From assembly GCA_036382905.1 (NCBI GenBank), contig DASVPL010000302.1, forward strand, positions 1 to 39,482: 39,482 nt of DNA, read 5' to 3'. Shown piece after piece: positions 22,876 through 30,288 of the stretch (the stretch's first letter is position 1; the number at the start of each line of letters is the position of its first letter). The notes below the pieces were generated by a model. That model was not told the origin of the DNA, did no database searches, and saw only the letters and a list, made by a program, of their open reading frames with translations. Source of the stretch: AC-37 sp036382905. GTDB lineage: Bacteria; Actinomycetota; Thermoleophilia; Solirubrobacterales; Thermoleophilaceae. A program made the position numbers and the translations under genes.

Positions 22876-23484
22876 GTGATTCCTTCCGAGCCGGAGGCCG
22901 AGTCGTCTCGACAGCAGCGCTGGCTTCCGTGGCGCTGGCCGCGCGGCGGAATGCAGGTTCTCGCGGAGGGGGAGGCGCAAGTGCTGAGCGATCGCCTTCG
23001 AGAGAAGGTGCGTATCAGCTTTCCGCAGGATCCCGGGCGTGAGGAGAGGCCAGAGGCGTTCGACGACTGGTTGCGTCTCCGCTTCCAAGTGCCCTTAGAG
23101 CGAGATGCGTTGGCAGGGCCTGCGTTCGGCAAGTCAGCCACTGCGCTTGGAGTCGCGACGATTGGCGCGGGCCTCGCTTCCTCGGCGATTACGACGGCCT
23201 CCGGCGGGGACTGGGCAACGGTCGTCGTGGCTTCGCTTGGCATTATTGTCGGCGTCCTAGCGACGATCAATCAGATATGGCGGCCCTCGGAGCGATCTGT
23301 CGCGCGATACCAGGCGGCGTTCGCGCTTCGTCGGGAGGGCTGGGCCTACCTCCAGGACCGCGGCCGGTACGAGCGGGTGGCTCCGGAGGACAGGCTCCCG
23401 GCGTTCATCGACGAAGTGACGCGCATCCACCGCGCGGTGGAGCTGGTTGACGAGGCGACCTCTGCGAGTCAGACCGGCGGTTGA
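22876..23484 (+). CDS. two-TM SLATT/DUF4231-like protein
   Basis: 202 residues. An N-terminal cytoplasmic part (QVLSDRLREKVRISF, then RFQVPLERDALAGPAFGKSA) leads into two adjacent helices (TALGVATIGAGLASSAITT and TVVVASLGIIVGVLATINQIW). A conserved-looking tail follows, RPSERSVARYQAAFALRREGWAYLQDRGRYE. This is the layout of DUF4231/SLATT proteins, proposed membrane effectors of conflict systems. No sensor or nucleotidyltransferase gene is next to it, so it would be an orphan. GTG at 22876 is the start. Base use is less GC-biased than neighbours (ATT, TTA and CTA codons), and it sits just after the tRNA repeat, so horizontal origin is likely. Confidence 0.65.
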   Translation: MIPSEPEAESSRQQRWLPWRWPRGGMQVLAEGEAQVLSDRLREKVRISFPQDPGREERPEAFDDWLRLRFQVPLERDALAGPAFGKSATALGVATIGAGLASSAITTASGGDWATVVVASLGIIVGVLATINQIWRPSERSVARYQAAFALRREGWAYLQDRGRYERVAPEDRLPAFIDEVTRIHRAVELVDEATSASQTGG

Positions 23485-23572
23485 TTCGGCTGATGCGGGC
23501 CCGACGGTGCAGGCCCTCGAGGAACACACCGCAGCCGGCGGTGCAGCCGTTCGATCCGCGCGCGGACTACTT

Positions 23573-23636
23573 GGTTCAAATACCGTCCCTCCCACCCCGC
23601 TGAAGCAGGCGAGCATGTCGCTTATGCGAACCCGTG
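23573..23636 (+). repeat. att-like repeat copy 2
   Basis: A T-arm-like start (GGTTCAAAT at 23573) is followed by CCGCTGAAGCAGGCGAGCAT and a 3' part. Positions 23597-23636 match copy 3 at 39 of 40 bases. It lies in the 295-base gene-free stretch 23485-23779, where I see no other feature. Confidence 0.6.
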
Positions 23637-23779
23637 TCGCGGCGGGTGCGCTCGAACCGAGAGCCGCGGCTACCTCATGAGCAGCCGCTTCGTCTATTCG
23701 GCTGAGGGCACTTTGCCGGTGGAAGACGCACGACTGCCTGCGTCAGCGCTGCGCCTCCTGGAACTACGTTGAGGTCAGT

Positions 23780-24472
23780 TCAACCTCGTGGAGGTTTCTG
23801 CTCCAGGCGCAGCCCTGGATCGTGCTCGCGCAATCGGGCGGTGAGCCACGGGCGATCACATCTGTGGCGGTAGGTGGCGCATAAGCCGTTCGGTCTGATG
23901 GCAAGCTCCGCCACTGGGTCCTCATCCGGCCGGGACGCAGCTTTGATATCAGGAATGCGCGGGCCTCCACCGGCATCGTCTTGGGTCGCGACGACCGTCC
24001 CGTCTTCGTAGACCACGGCTTTGCCGCTGCTGCCCTCCGTCCACGGACGGAGGACGATCTCGCGCTCGGGGGCGTCTCTGCTGCGCTCGCGGTTCTCTCG
24101 CAACACTTCGTCAGCGAGCCGCAACGCCTCGTCACACGTGCCCGTGCGCGCGAAGGGTTGCTCGGTGAAGGGGTTCGGGATCGGGGGCCAGTGGTCGCCC
24201 GGCCGGCCGACCTCTTCGAATAGGGCGAAGAAGAGCCTGTAGCCCCAGGCTTCTCCTCGACCGATCAGGTCGGCCGCCTCACGCACCTGGCGCGACCAGC
24301 GGAGCTTCGGGTCGTCGCCGTGATCGTCGATCTCGTCGGCCAGCTGGTAGAGCACCTGCTCCAGCCGCTGCTCGGTTGACATAGCCTCGGGCTGCGGCTC
24401 CACCGGCTGCTCGTCTGACACAGCCTCGGGCTGCGGCTGATCACTGCGCCGCTTACGACGCCATAGGCTCAT
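23780..24472 (-). CDS. orphan island protein with duplicated linker
   Basis: 230 residues from ATG at 24472 (an upstream codon at 24505 adds 11). The basic N-terminus (SLWRRKRRSDQ) is followed by a linker with a 13-residue duplication (QPEAVSDEQPVEP, then QPEAMSTEQ), encoded by a 23-base direct repeat at 24377-24399 and 24416-24438. The middle is helical (LEQVLYQLADEIDDHGDD, WSRQVREAADLIGRGEAWGYRLFFALFEEV). The C-terminal part is strand-rich with RPNGLCATYRHRCDRPWL. No TM segment or family is recognised. It is isolated on the minus strand between two repeat copies, consistent with cargo. Confidence 0.55.
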   Translation of the reverse strand: MSLWRRKRRSDQPQPEAVSDEQPVEPQPEAMSTEQRLEQVLYQLADEIDDHGDDPKLRWSRQVREAADLIGRGEAWGYRLFFALFEEVGRPGDHWPPIPNPFTEQPFARTGTCDEALRLADEVLRENRERSRDAPEREIVLRPWTEGSSGKAVVYEDGTVVATQDDAGGGPRIPDIKAASRPDEDPVAELAIRPNGLCATYRHRCDRPWLTARLREHDPGLRLEQKPPRG

Positions 24473-24663
24473 TCGCGGTCCGGTTCCCGGGCCAAAGCGT
24501 TCCACATGGTCGCGAGCTTGTCAGGAAGGCCCTGCCCGCGGGCGCAGCCCGCACCGCCGCACCGCTGCCTCGCATGGAAAGCAGCAGTCCGGCGCGCTCA
24601 CACGACGACGCTGCTGGCAGGCGAAAGCAACACTCACCAGTCGAGCGTCAGACTGCGGCATAG

Positions 24664-24987
24664 ATGATGGAGCACCCGGCCTCAGAGGCCCTACGGGCAC
24701 AATCGCCGCAGCTGCTGCATGACGCCCTGGTCGCGGACCTCCGCAACGGGGAGTCCGAGTGGCTGACGGACCCACGCGACCTCATGGTCGCCCTTGCGCC
24801 GTTTCACGACTGCGCTGCGAGGCTCGGGCTCAACGTGAGCGATGCGTTCCGGCGCGCAGCAGACGACGGGCCGAGAAGCCTCCGCGACCTCGTGGCGACG
24901 TTTGGCGCACGGGGTGACGTGACGCCAGATGCATTCGGCTTCGTGCTGACCGAGGGTCCGGATGGGCTGTCGTACCGCTGTCGCTGA
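24664..24987 (+). CDS. small orphan island protein
   Basis: 107 residues, soluble, helix-rich. Visible stretches are LLHDALVADLRNGESEWLTDPRDLMVALAPFHDCAARLG, VSDAFRRAADDGPRSLRDLVATFG and a short C-terminal strand pair (FGFVLTEGPDGLSYRCR). Two start ATGs lie together at 24664 and 24667. The size and island setting recall immunity or antitoxin proteins, but I have no family match and no toxin gene is adjacent. Confidence 0.5.
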   Translation: MMEHPASEALRAQSPQLLHDALVADLRNGESEWLTDPRDLMVALAPFHDCAARLGLNVSDAFRRAADDGPRSLRDLVATFGARGDVTPDAFGFVLTEGPDGLSYRCR

Positions 24988-25289
24988 AGCTGCTGCTTTG
25001 AGGCAGGAGCCACCGCGCTGGCACGCGGTCGGCGGACTGTCGCAACGGACGAGACGCAGAAGCGGCGAGCAGGCGTACTTGCGCTGCTGCTTTTCGATCA
25101 AACCAGCAGTCGCCGGTCGCGCGGGCGGCCTGCGCGTGCAATTTGCGATGGAGTCGCCCGATTCGCTCGCGGGCCTCGGGGTTCGCAAACCGTCTCACCC
25201 AGTCCGCTGAAGCAGGCGAGCATGTCGCTTGTGCGAACCCGTGGCGGACGGGGGCGAGAGCAGGCCACTCACGTACCCTTCACGCCTCG
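24988..25289. other. gene-free stretch inside the tRNA-Ser island
   Basis: About 300 bases between the small orphan gene and the hydrolase remnant. Frames here are short or lack family features. The only structure I see is repeat copy 3 (25180-25243). Confidence 0.5.
25180..25243 (+). repeat. att-like repeat copy 3
   Basis: It begins GGTTC (25180) and continues into CCGCTGAAGCAGGCGAGCAT (25204-25223). The 40 bases 25204-25243 differ from copy 2 only at 25231. The upstream T-arm-like part matches copy 2 at about 20 of 28 bases. The distance from copy 2 is about 1.6 kb. Confidence 0.6.
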
Positions 25290-25580
25290 ATCAAGGAACG
25301 CAAATTGAAGCGCAAAGTCAAGTTCAGCCGCGACGGCTTGACCCCCGTGGGCAGCCTCTTCGCTCCCACGGGCTTCGATGAGAACGAGCACTACAAGGCA
25401 GTGACGTCGAGGCTCGTTCACATCGGTCAAGGAGCAGATGCCGGATACCTACGCCCAGAAGTTCGCGGACCAGGGCTCTGTGGCCCTCGCCTTCGACTAC
25501 AGCCACTACGGCGAGAGCGCAGGGGAACCTCGGCAGCTTGAGTTGCCGGCCGAGAAGCTGAGCGATCTGGAGGCCGCTGT
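25290..25580 (+). pseudogene. alpha/beta-hydrolase N-terminal remnant, frameshifted and truncated
   Basis: Two frames together encode the N-terminus of an alpha/beta hydrolase. Frame one, from about 25305, reads KRKVKFSRDGLTPVGSLFAP and GFDENEHYKAV. Frame two, from about 25410, reads FTSVKEQMPDTYAQKFADQG, VALAFDYSHYGESAGEPRQLE and AEKLSDLEAAV. The switch near 25400-25415 fits loss of one or two single bases. After DLEAAV similarity stops, so the nucleophile-elbow Ser, acid and His of a complete enzyme are absent. What follows, to the stop at 25710, is low-complexity sequence. It lies just beyond repeat copy 3, as expected for a host gene broken by insertion or decay. Confidence 0.7.
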
Positions 25581-25759
25581 GAGCGTGCCCGCGCGGGAGC
25601 GGGCCCTGCCGCCGGCCGGCGAGGTGGTGCTGGACGTTCCCGCCCTTGCCGCCGATCAGGCCGCGCGCGGGACGACGGTCGTCGGGCCGCCCATGGGCGC
25701 CGGCGATTAGGCAGCAAGGGCGGGAGCGGCCGGGCGCGGGAGACGCCAGGCGGCTCCCG

Positions 25760-25906
25760 TCAGCCGTCCTGCTCGCCGAGCACCACCCAGGCGGTCGACG
25801 GCGTGTGAAGCTCGGGCCGGTAGCCGGCGACGTGCGCCGGGACGGCGGCTGTCGTCAGAGCGTCGACGAGCATCTCGACGATCACGCGACCCATCGGCGA
25901 CGTCAT
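25760..25906 (-). CDS. 48-residue protein coupled to the Sel1-like remnant
   Basis: The ATG at 25906 overlaps the TGA of the upstream frame (25903-25905) as ATGA, the classic coupling arrangement. The product starts TSPMGRVIVEMLVDALTTAAVP and ends STAWVVLGEQDG. It is short and has no recognised family. The overlap is the main argument that it was a gene; in a decaying region it may be inert. Confidence 0.4.
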   Translation of the reverse strand: MTSPMGRVIVEMLVDALTTAAVPAHVAGYRPELHTPSTAWVVLGEQDG

Positions 25907-26460
25907 CGATCCCTTCTGTCGAGGGAGACGCGCGCGCCGTGCTCGGACCACTCGGCGTCGAAGACGTGGTTCGGGGTGTAGACCTCCTCGTGCTCCGTCC
26001 CCTCTCGTTCCTCCCAGGACATGACGGTGCCCCGTTCGTCGACGTGGAGGAGGCGCGGCAGCACCGGACCGAGTGCGGCGGCGGCGCGCTGCGCGTGTGG
26101 CGTGATGACCGTGAACGTGCCCGTTCCCGGGTGCTCGTCGAACTCAGGGCTCTCGCCATCGAGGCGGAGTCTGGGCCCGAGCACGTCCGGCGCCACGCTG
26201 ATCAGCGCGCGCGCCGGGGCATCGGGGTAGCGCCTCTCGGCGTCCTGCAGCAGCCACCGTGCGGTGGCGGCGTCGCCCTCGCGAACCGCGAGGCGCACGA
26301 GCGCGTGCACGGCATCGAGCGACCCTGACGGGCACTCTGCTCGTACCACTGCCGCGCCTCGGCTCGGGCTCGCTCTGCGGTGGCCTCCAACCGCGCCGCC
26401 AGCTCGAACATCGCCGAGGCGTCCTGCTCCTCCGACGCGCGGCGCCGCAGCTCGTTTCGC
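25903..26460 (-). pseudogene. Sel1/TPR-like gene, frameshifted
   Basis: From about 26460 one frame reads LERNELRRRASEEQDASAMFELAARLEATAE and ARQWYEQSARQG, a Sel1-type repeat. At about 26330 the repeat continues only in another frame (GSLDAVHALVRLAVREGDAATARWLLQDAERRYPDAPAR). A one-base loss in CAGGG-TCGCTCGAT explains it. The second frame then encodes a strand-rich domain (FTVITPHAQRAAAAL, LLHVDERGTVMSW) to the stop at 25903. It could also start by itself at GTG 26349 as a 148-residue protein. No proper start codon is seen for the upstream part, which begins right at the stop of the neighbouring nuclease gene, so the 5' end is probably lost. Confidence 0.6.
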
Positions 26461-26469
26461 TCGAGTCGT

Positions 26470-27363
26470 CTACGGCGTGTCGTCCAGCGTCGCCGACCCG
26501 CGCAGCGGATCGTGGTCGGAGTAGCTCGAGGACGTGGCGTCGCCGTCGACGGCATAGAAGTCGCGCGCGCTCACGAAGATGTAGTCGATCTTCCGGTCCC
26601 CGTGAGTCGCCTCGCCGCAGCGGCATCGGGTGGTGCTGCCGTTGTACTCGTCGACCTCCTCGAACCGGCCGGTCGCGCCGCCGCCCAACACCGAGTGGTA
26701 GATCGGATCCAGCCGGTCGTCGTTCGGCTCCACGTTGAAGTCGCCCATCAGCACGACGGGGGTCCCGCTGTCGACCCACTGGTTCACCGTGCTGGCGACC
26801 CTGTCGATCTGGGCCTTGATGTCCGCGTCGTAGGACGTGATGTGAACCGAGCAGTACACGGTGTCGCGGGAGAGGTCCACGACCATGCACCACAGCTTGC
26901 GTGTCTCCGCCGTGCTCTGTGTCTTCGGCAGCGACGTGGCCGACGGCTCCATGAGGATCGTCTGCCTGCTGAACAGGGCGTTGCCGAAGCGCCGGTCGTT
27001 GTCGTAGAGGTTGCAGTTGATCGTCGACGTCGAGGTGGGCGCGCTCAGGTACCGCGTCGTGACGAAGCGCGAACCCATGCTCCACAAGCCGGCGGCGTTG
27101 AGGTTCCAGTAGGTGGTCGCCCACTGGGACTGGCACGCCTCGTTGAGGCTGACCCCGTCGGGCTTCCAGTTCTGGATCGAGTTCTTGATCGCGTCCGCCA
27201 CCGGCTGCTCGGCGCCACCGTTGCACGGAGCCTTGATCACCGCCCCGCACATGTTGAAGTGCCAGAAGCGCAGCGGCGTGTCGGCTGAAGCCGACGCTCC
27301 GGTGCAGAGGAGGAAGGCGCCCGCGAGGGCGCAGATCGTGACGGACCGGCGTAGGAGACCCAT
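26470..27363 (-). CDS. secreted endonuclease/exonuclease/phosphatase-family protein
   Basis: 297 residues with a signal peptide (GLLRRSVTICALAGAFLLCTG, cut near ASASA). The mature domain has the EEP/DNase I-like order: LRFWHFNMCG at the first strand, SLNEAC with the metal-binding Glu, CSVHITSYDAD, VVLMGDFNVEPNDD, then KIDYIFVS and YSDHDPLRG. These supply the metal ligands and catalytic His expected of DNases, sphingomyelinases and related phosphodiesterases. Six or more Cys in the mature part suggest disulfides. ATG at 27363 is preferred over TTG at 27369. Confidence 0.88.
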   Translation of the reverse strand: MGLLRRSVTICALAGAFLLCTGASASADTPLRFWHFNMCGAVIKAPCNGGAEQPVADAIKNSIQNWKPDGVSLNEACQSQWATTYWNLNAAGLWSMGSRFVTTRYLSAPTSTSTINCNLYDNDRRFGNALFSRQTILMEPSATSLPKTQSTAETRKLWCMVVDLSRDTVYCSVHITSYDADIKAQIDRVASTVNQWVDSGTPVVLMGDFNVEPNDDRLDPIYHSVLGGGATGRFEEVDEYNGSTTRCRCGEATHGDRKIDYIFVSARDFYAVDGDATSSSYSDHDPLRGSATLDDTP

Positions 27364-27446
27364 GTGCAACGCCTACCCGGATCGCGCCGCCGCTAGCCGC
27401 CTGCACGGTATAAGGAAATGGCGCGTTGGCGCCGAAGTAGATCCTG

Positions 27447-27659
27447 ATGGCGACCGATCAAACCGTCCTCGCGAAGACCGGCCGGGTCACCGGCCGCGTC
27501 GCCCCCGGCACCGTCGGCGAAGTCGTGCTTCCGATCCGCGGAGGCTCGGAGGCCTTCTACGCCTACGCCGCCGAGCCGGATCAGGTGATCGAGCCCGGTA
27601 CCCGAGTCGTCGTCATCGACTTCGAGGAGCCGCGCACCGTGCGCGTCCTGCCCGTCTAA
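27447..27659 (+). CDS. short NfeD-like OB-fold protein
   Basis: 70 residues with beta-strands LAKTGRVTGRVAPG, GEVVLPIRGGSEAFYAYAA, VIEPGTRVVVIDFEEPRTVRVLPV. This is the shape of the soluble C-terminal OB-fold of NfeD, without the TM or protease part. It lies 12 bases before the flotillin gene, as nfeD genes normally do, which supports the assignment. Only the OB domain is present, so this is a minimal variant. Confidence 0.72.
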   Translation: MATDQTVLAKTGRVTGRVAPGTVGEVVLPIRGGSEAFYAYAAEPDQVIEPGTRVVVIDFEEPRTVRVLPV

Positions 27660-27671
27660 GGAGAACCACGA

Positions 27672-29144
27672 ATGAGCGTCCTGATCACCATCGGCCTGAT
27701 AGCGGCGGTGCCTCTCGTCCTGGCGGCCGTCGTCGCCCTGATCGTCAAGCTCACCTGGCGCGTCGCGGAACCGAACGAGGCCCTGATCATCTCCGGGCTC
27801 GGCGCGAGCTCGCGGCAGGCGCTCGACTCCGGTCTCGGCTTCAAGATCATCGTCGGCAAGGGCACGCTTTCGCTCCCCGGCCTCCAGACCGTCCGCCGAC
27901 TCGGGCTCGAGCTCCACAAGGCCGACCTCACCGTCGACTGCGTGACCACGCAGGGCATCCCCGTGCACGTCCGCGGCGTCGTCGTCTACAAGGTCGGCGA
28001 CGGCACCGCCGAGATCGCGAACGCCGCGCGGCGCTTCCTCGAGAAGGAGCACGAGATGGACGCGAACGTGCACGAGGTGTTCGCGGGTCACCTGCGCCAG
28101 ATCGTCGGCGCGATGACGGTGGAGGACATGATCCGCGCCCGCGAGAAGCTCGCGGCCGAGACGCGCAGCTCGTCCGCCATCGAGATGGAGAAGCTCGGGC
28201 TCGTGATCGACTCCCTCCAGATCCAGCAGGTCGAGGACCCGACCGGCTACATCGAGAACCTCGCGAAGCCGTTCCAGGCGGCCGTCGAGGCCGACGCCCG
28301 GATCGCCGCTGCTGAGCGCAACCGTGAGGCGACCGAGCGCGAGATGGCGGCGGCCGCCGTGGCGGCCAAGGCGGTCTCGGACTCCGAGATCGAGCAGGCG
28401 CGCCTGCGTGCGGCGGCCAACACGGCGACCGCGCAGGCCGACCAGGCCGGACCGCTCGCGGAGGCCGAGTCGAGGAAGAGCGTGGTCGTGCAGGAGACGG
28501 AGGTCGCCGAGCTCGAGGCCGCCCGGACCGAGAAGCGGCTTCAGACCGACGTGGTCAAGCCCGCCGAGGCCGATCGCGACGCGCGCATCGCCCAGGCCGA
28601 GGCCGAGAAGCGCGAGGTGGAGCTCGCCGCCGCGGCCCACGCCGAGAAGGTGAAGATCGAGGCGGCCGCCAACGCGGAGCAGGTCAAGCTGAAGGCGGGC
28701 GCCGACGCCGAGCAGACGCGCCTGAACGCCGACGCGAACGCGATCGCGACCGAGCGCACCGGAGCGGCGGAGGCCAAGGCGACGACGCTCAAGGGCGAGG
28801 CCGATGCCAGCGCCGTCAAGGCCAAGGGCCTCGCCGAGGCCGAGGCGATCGACGCCCGCGCCCAGGCGCTCGAGCGCAACCAGGACGCAGTCATCGGCCA
28901 ACAGGTCGCCGAGCAGCTCCCCGAGATCGTCAGGGCCGCGTCGGAGTCGTTCCGCGGCATCGACAACCTGACGGTGCTCAACGGCGCCGCCGGCATGAAC
29001 GACATGATGACCCAGATCATGAGCATGGGCGCGTCGGCGATTCCGATGTTCCGCTCGATGCTGGCCGGCAACTCCGCCGCACCCGACGACAACGGCGCCG
29101 GCACGGCCGCGCTCGGCACCTCGAAGGGCGACGACAAGACCTGA
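27672..29144 (+). CDS. flotillin-like SPFH-domain protein
   Basis: 490 residues. An N-terminal membrane hairpin (LITIGLIAAVPLVLAAVVALIV) is followed by the SPFH domain to about residue 200 (TWRVAEPNEALIISGLG, GFKIIVGKGTLSLPGLQTV, VHVRGVVVYKVGDG, VHEVFAGHLRQIVGAMTVEDM). A ~220-residue Ala/Glu/Lys-rich coiled coil follows (EMAAAAVAAKAVSDSEIE and similar) with a conserved C-terminal LPEIVRAASESFRGIDNLTVLNG. This is a bacterial flotillin, an oligomeric scaffold of membrane microdomains. A good Shine-Dalgarno (AAGGAG) is in the 12-base gap after the NfeD-like gene. Confidence 0.92.
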   Translation: MSVLITIGLIAAVPLVLAAVVALIVKLTWRVAEPNEALIISGLGASSRQALDSGLGFKIIVGKGTLSLPGLQTVRRLGLELHKADLTVDCVTTQGIPVHVRGVVVYKVGDGTAEIANAARRFLEKEHEMDANVHEVFAGHLRQIVGAMTVEDMIRAREKLAAETRSSSAIEMEKLGLVIDSLQIQQVEDPTGYIENLAKPFQAAVEADARIAAAERNREATEREMAAAAVAAKAVSDSEIEQARLRAAANTATAQADQAGPLAEAESRKSVVVQETEVAELEAARTEKRLQTDVVKPAEADRDARIAQAEAEKREVELAAAAHAEKVKIEAAANAEQVKLKAGADAEQTRLNADANAIATERTGAAEAKATTLKGEADASAVKAKGLAEAEAIDARAQALERNQDAVIGQQVAEQLPEIVRAASESFRGIDNLTVLNGAAGMNDMMTQIMSMGASAIPMFRSMLAGNSAAPDDNGAGTAALGTSKGDDKT

Positions 29145-29170
29145 GCCGGGCGGGGGAGTAGCCTCGCGGG

Positions 29171-30193
29171 ATGGACCAGCGAACACTTGCCGGTACCGGC
29201 GTCCACGTGAGCCCGCTCTGCCTCGGCGCGATGATGTTCGGCGCCTGGGGGGAGACCGACCACGACGCCGGCATACAGGTCATCCACCGGGCGCTCGACG
29301 CCGGCATCAACTTCATCGACACCGCCGACGTCTACTCGCGCGGCGAATCGGAGGAGATCGTCGGCAAGGCGCTCGCCGGCGGTCGCCGCGACAACGTGGT
29401 ACTCGCGACCAAGTTCCACGGCACGATGGGTGACGACCCCAACGAGGCGGGCAACTCGCGCCGCTGGATCTTCCGCGAGGTCGAGGCCTCGCTCAAGCGG
29501 CTCCAGACCGACTGGATCGACCTCTACCAGGTGCACCGCTGGGATCCCTGGACCGACCACGACGAGACGCTGGGCGCGCTCTCGGACCTCGTGGCGCAGG
29601 GCAAGGTGCGCTACATCGGCTCCTCCACCTACCCGGCCGCGCAGATCGTCAGGGCCCAGTGGGTCGCGCGCGAGCGCGGGTACCAGCGCTTCGTCTGCGA
29701 GCAGCCGCCGTACTCCCTGCTCGTTCGCGGGATCGAGGCCGACGTGCTGCCCACCTGCCTCGAGCACCGGATGGGGACGATCGTGTGGAGTCCGCTCGCC
29801 GGCGGCTGGCTGTCGGGCCGCTGGCGCAAGGGCGCCGACGACCTGACCTCGCGGCGCTCGGCGATGATCCCGCAGCGCTACGACCTCTCGATTCCCGCGA
29901 ACCAGGCCAAGCTCGACGCCGCCGACGCGCTCGGCCGGCTCGCCGACGAGGCGGGGATCACGCTGGTCCACATGGCGATCGCGTTCGCGATCCGCCACCC
30001 GGGGGTGACCGCGGCGATCATCGGCCCGCGGACGATGGAGCAGCTCGAGTCGCAGCTCGGCGCGGTCGACGTGCAGCTCGACGACGAGCTGCTCGACCGG
30101 ATCGACGCGATCGTCGCGCCGGGGACGACGATCAACCCGGCCGACGCCGGGTGGACGAACCCCGCGCTCGCCGCGGAGGCCCGCCGCCGCTGA
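29171..30193 (+). CDS. aldo/keto reductase
   Basis: A 340-residue AKR-fold oxidoreductase. The catalytic tetrad is visible: Asp and Tyr in NFIDTADVYSRGESE, Lys in VVLATKFHG and His in IDLYQVHRWDP. Cofactor-side motifs RYIGSSTYPAAQI and AAIIGPRTMEQLE also fit. It would reduce aldehydes or ketones with NADPH. The gene follows flotillin by 26 bases but has no obvious functional tie. Start ATG at 29171. Confidence 0.92.
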   Translation: MDQRTLAGTGVHVSPLCLGAMMFGAWGETDHDAGIQVIHRALDAGINFIDTADVYSRGESEEIVGKALAGGRRDNVVLATKFHGTMGDDPNEAGNSRRWIFREVEASLKRLQTDWIDLYQVHRWDPWTDHDETLGALSDLVAQGKVRYIGSSTYPAAQIVRAQWVARERGYQRFVCEQPPYSLLVRGIEADVLPTCLEHRMGTIVWSPLAGGWLSGRWRKGADDLTSRRSAMIPQRYDLSIPANQAKLDAADALGRLADEAGITLVHMAIAFAIRHPGVTAAIIGPRTMEQLESQLGAVDVQLDDELLDRIDAIVAPGTTINPADAGWTNPALAAEARRR

Positions 30194-30211
30194 GCGCCGC
30201 CGACGCGGCGC
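30194..30211. terminator. terminator hairpin after the aldo/keto reductase gene
   Basis: GCGCCGC (30194-30200) and GCGGCGC (30205-30211) form a perfect 7-bp stem with a CGAC tetraloop directly after the stop codon. No U-run is present. Confidence 0.5.
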
Positions 30212-30288
30212 AGGCGCAGTCGCGCTAAATTCCGTTCGCACCGCTGGGGGACCCGTCGCGGGGGCGGGCTGCGGTCAAGGGGGCAAGC

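Noticed and set aside
22650..23270. Minus-strand frames reading GEGGIRTLE- and GRDSNPRGRFP-like peptides
   Set aside because: These are the familiar spurious peptides from reading a tRNA antisense; the tRNA-Ser explains them.
24664..24987. Toxin-antitoxin pair with the neighbouring orphan gene
   Set aside because: The two genes lie on opposite strands with ends facing away from coupling and neither has a known toxin or antitoxin motif.
22631..26469. Complete integrative element or prophage at tRNA-Ser
   Set aside because: No integrase, excisionase, relaxase, replication or structural gene is visible, and the cargo is short. Repeats and remnants are reported instead.
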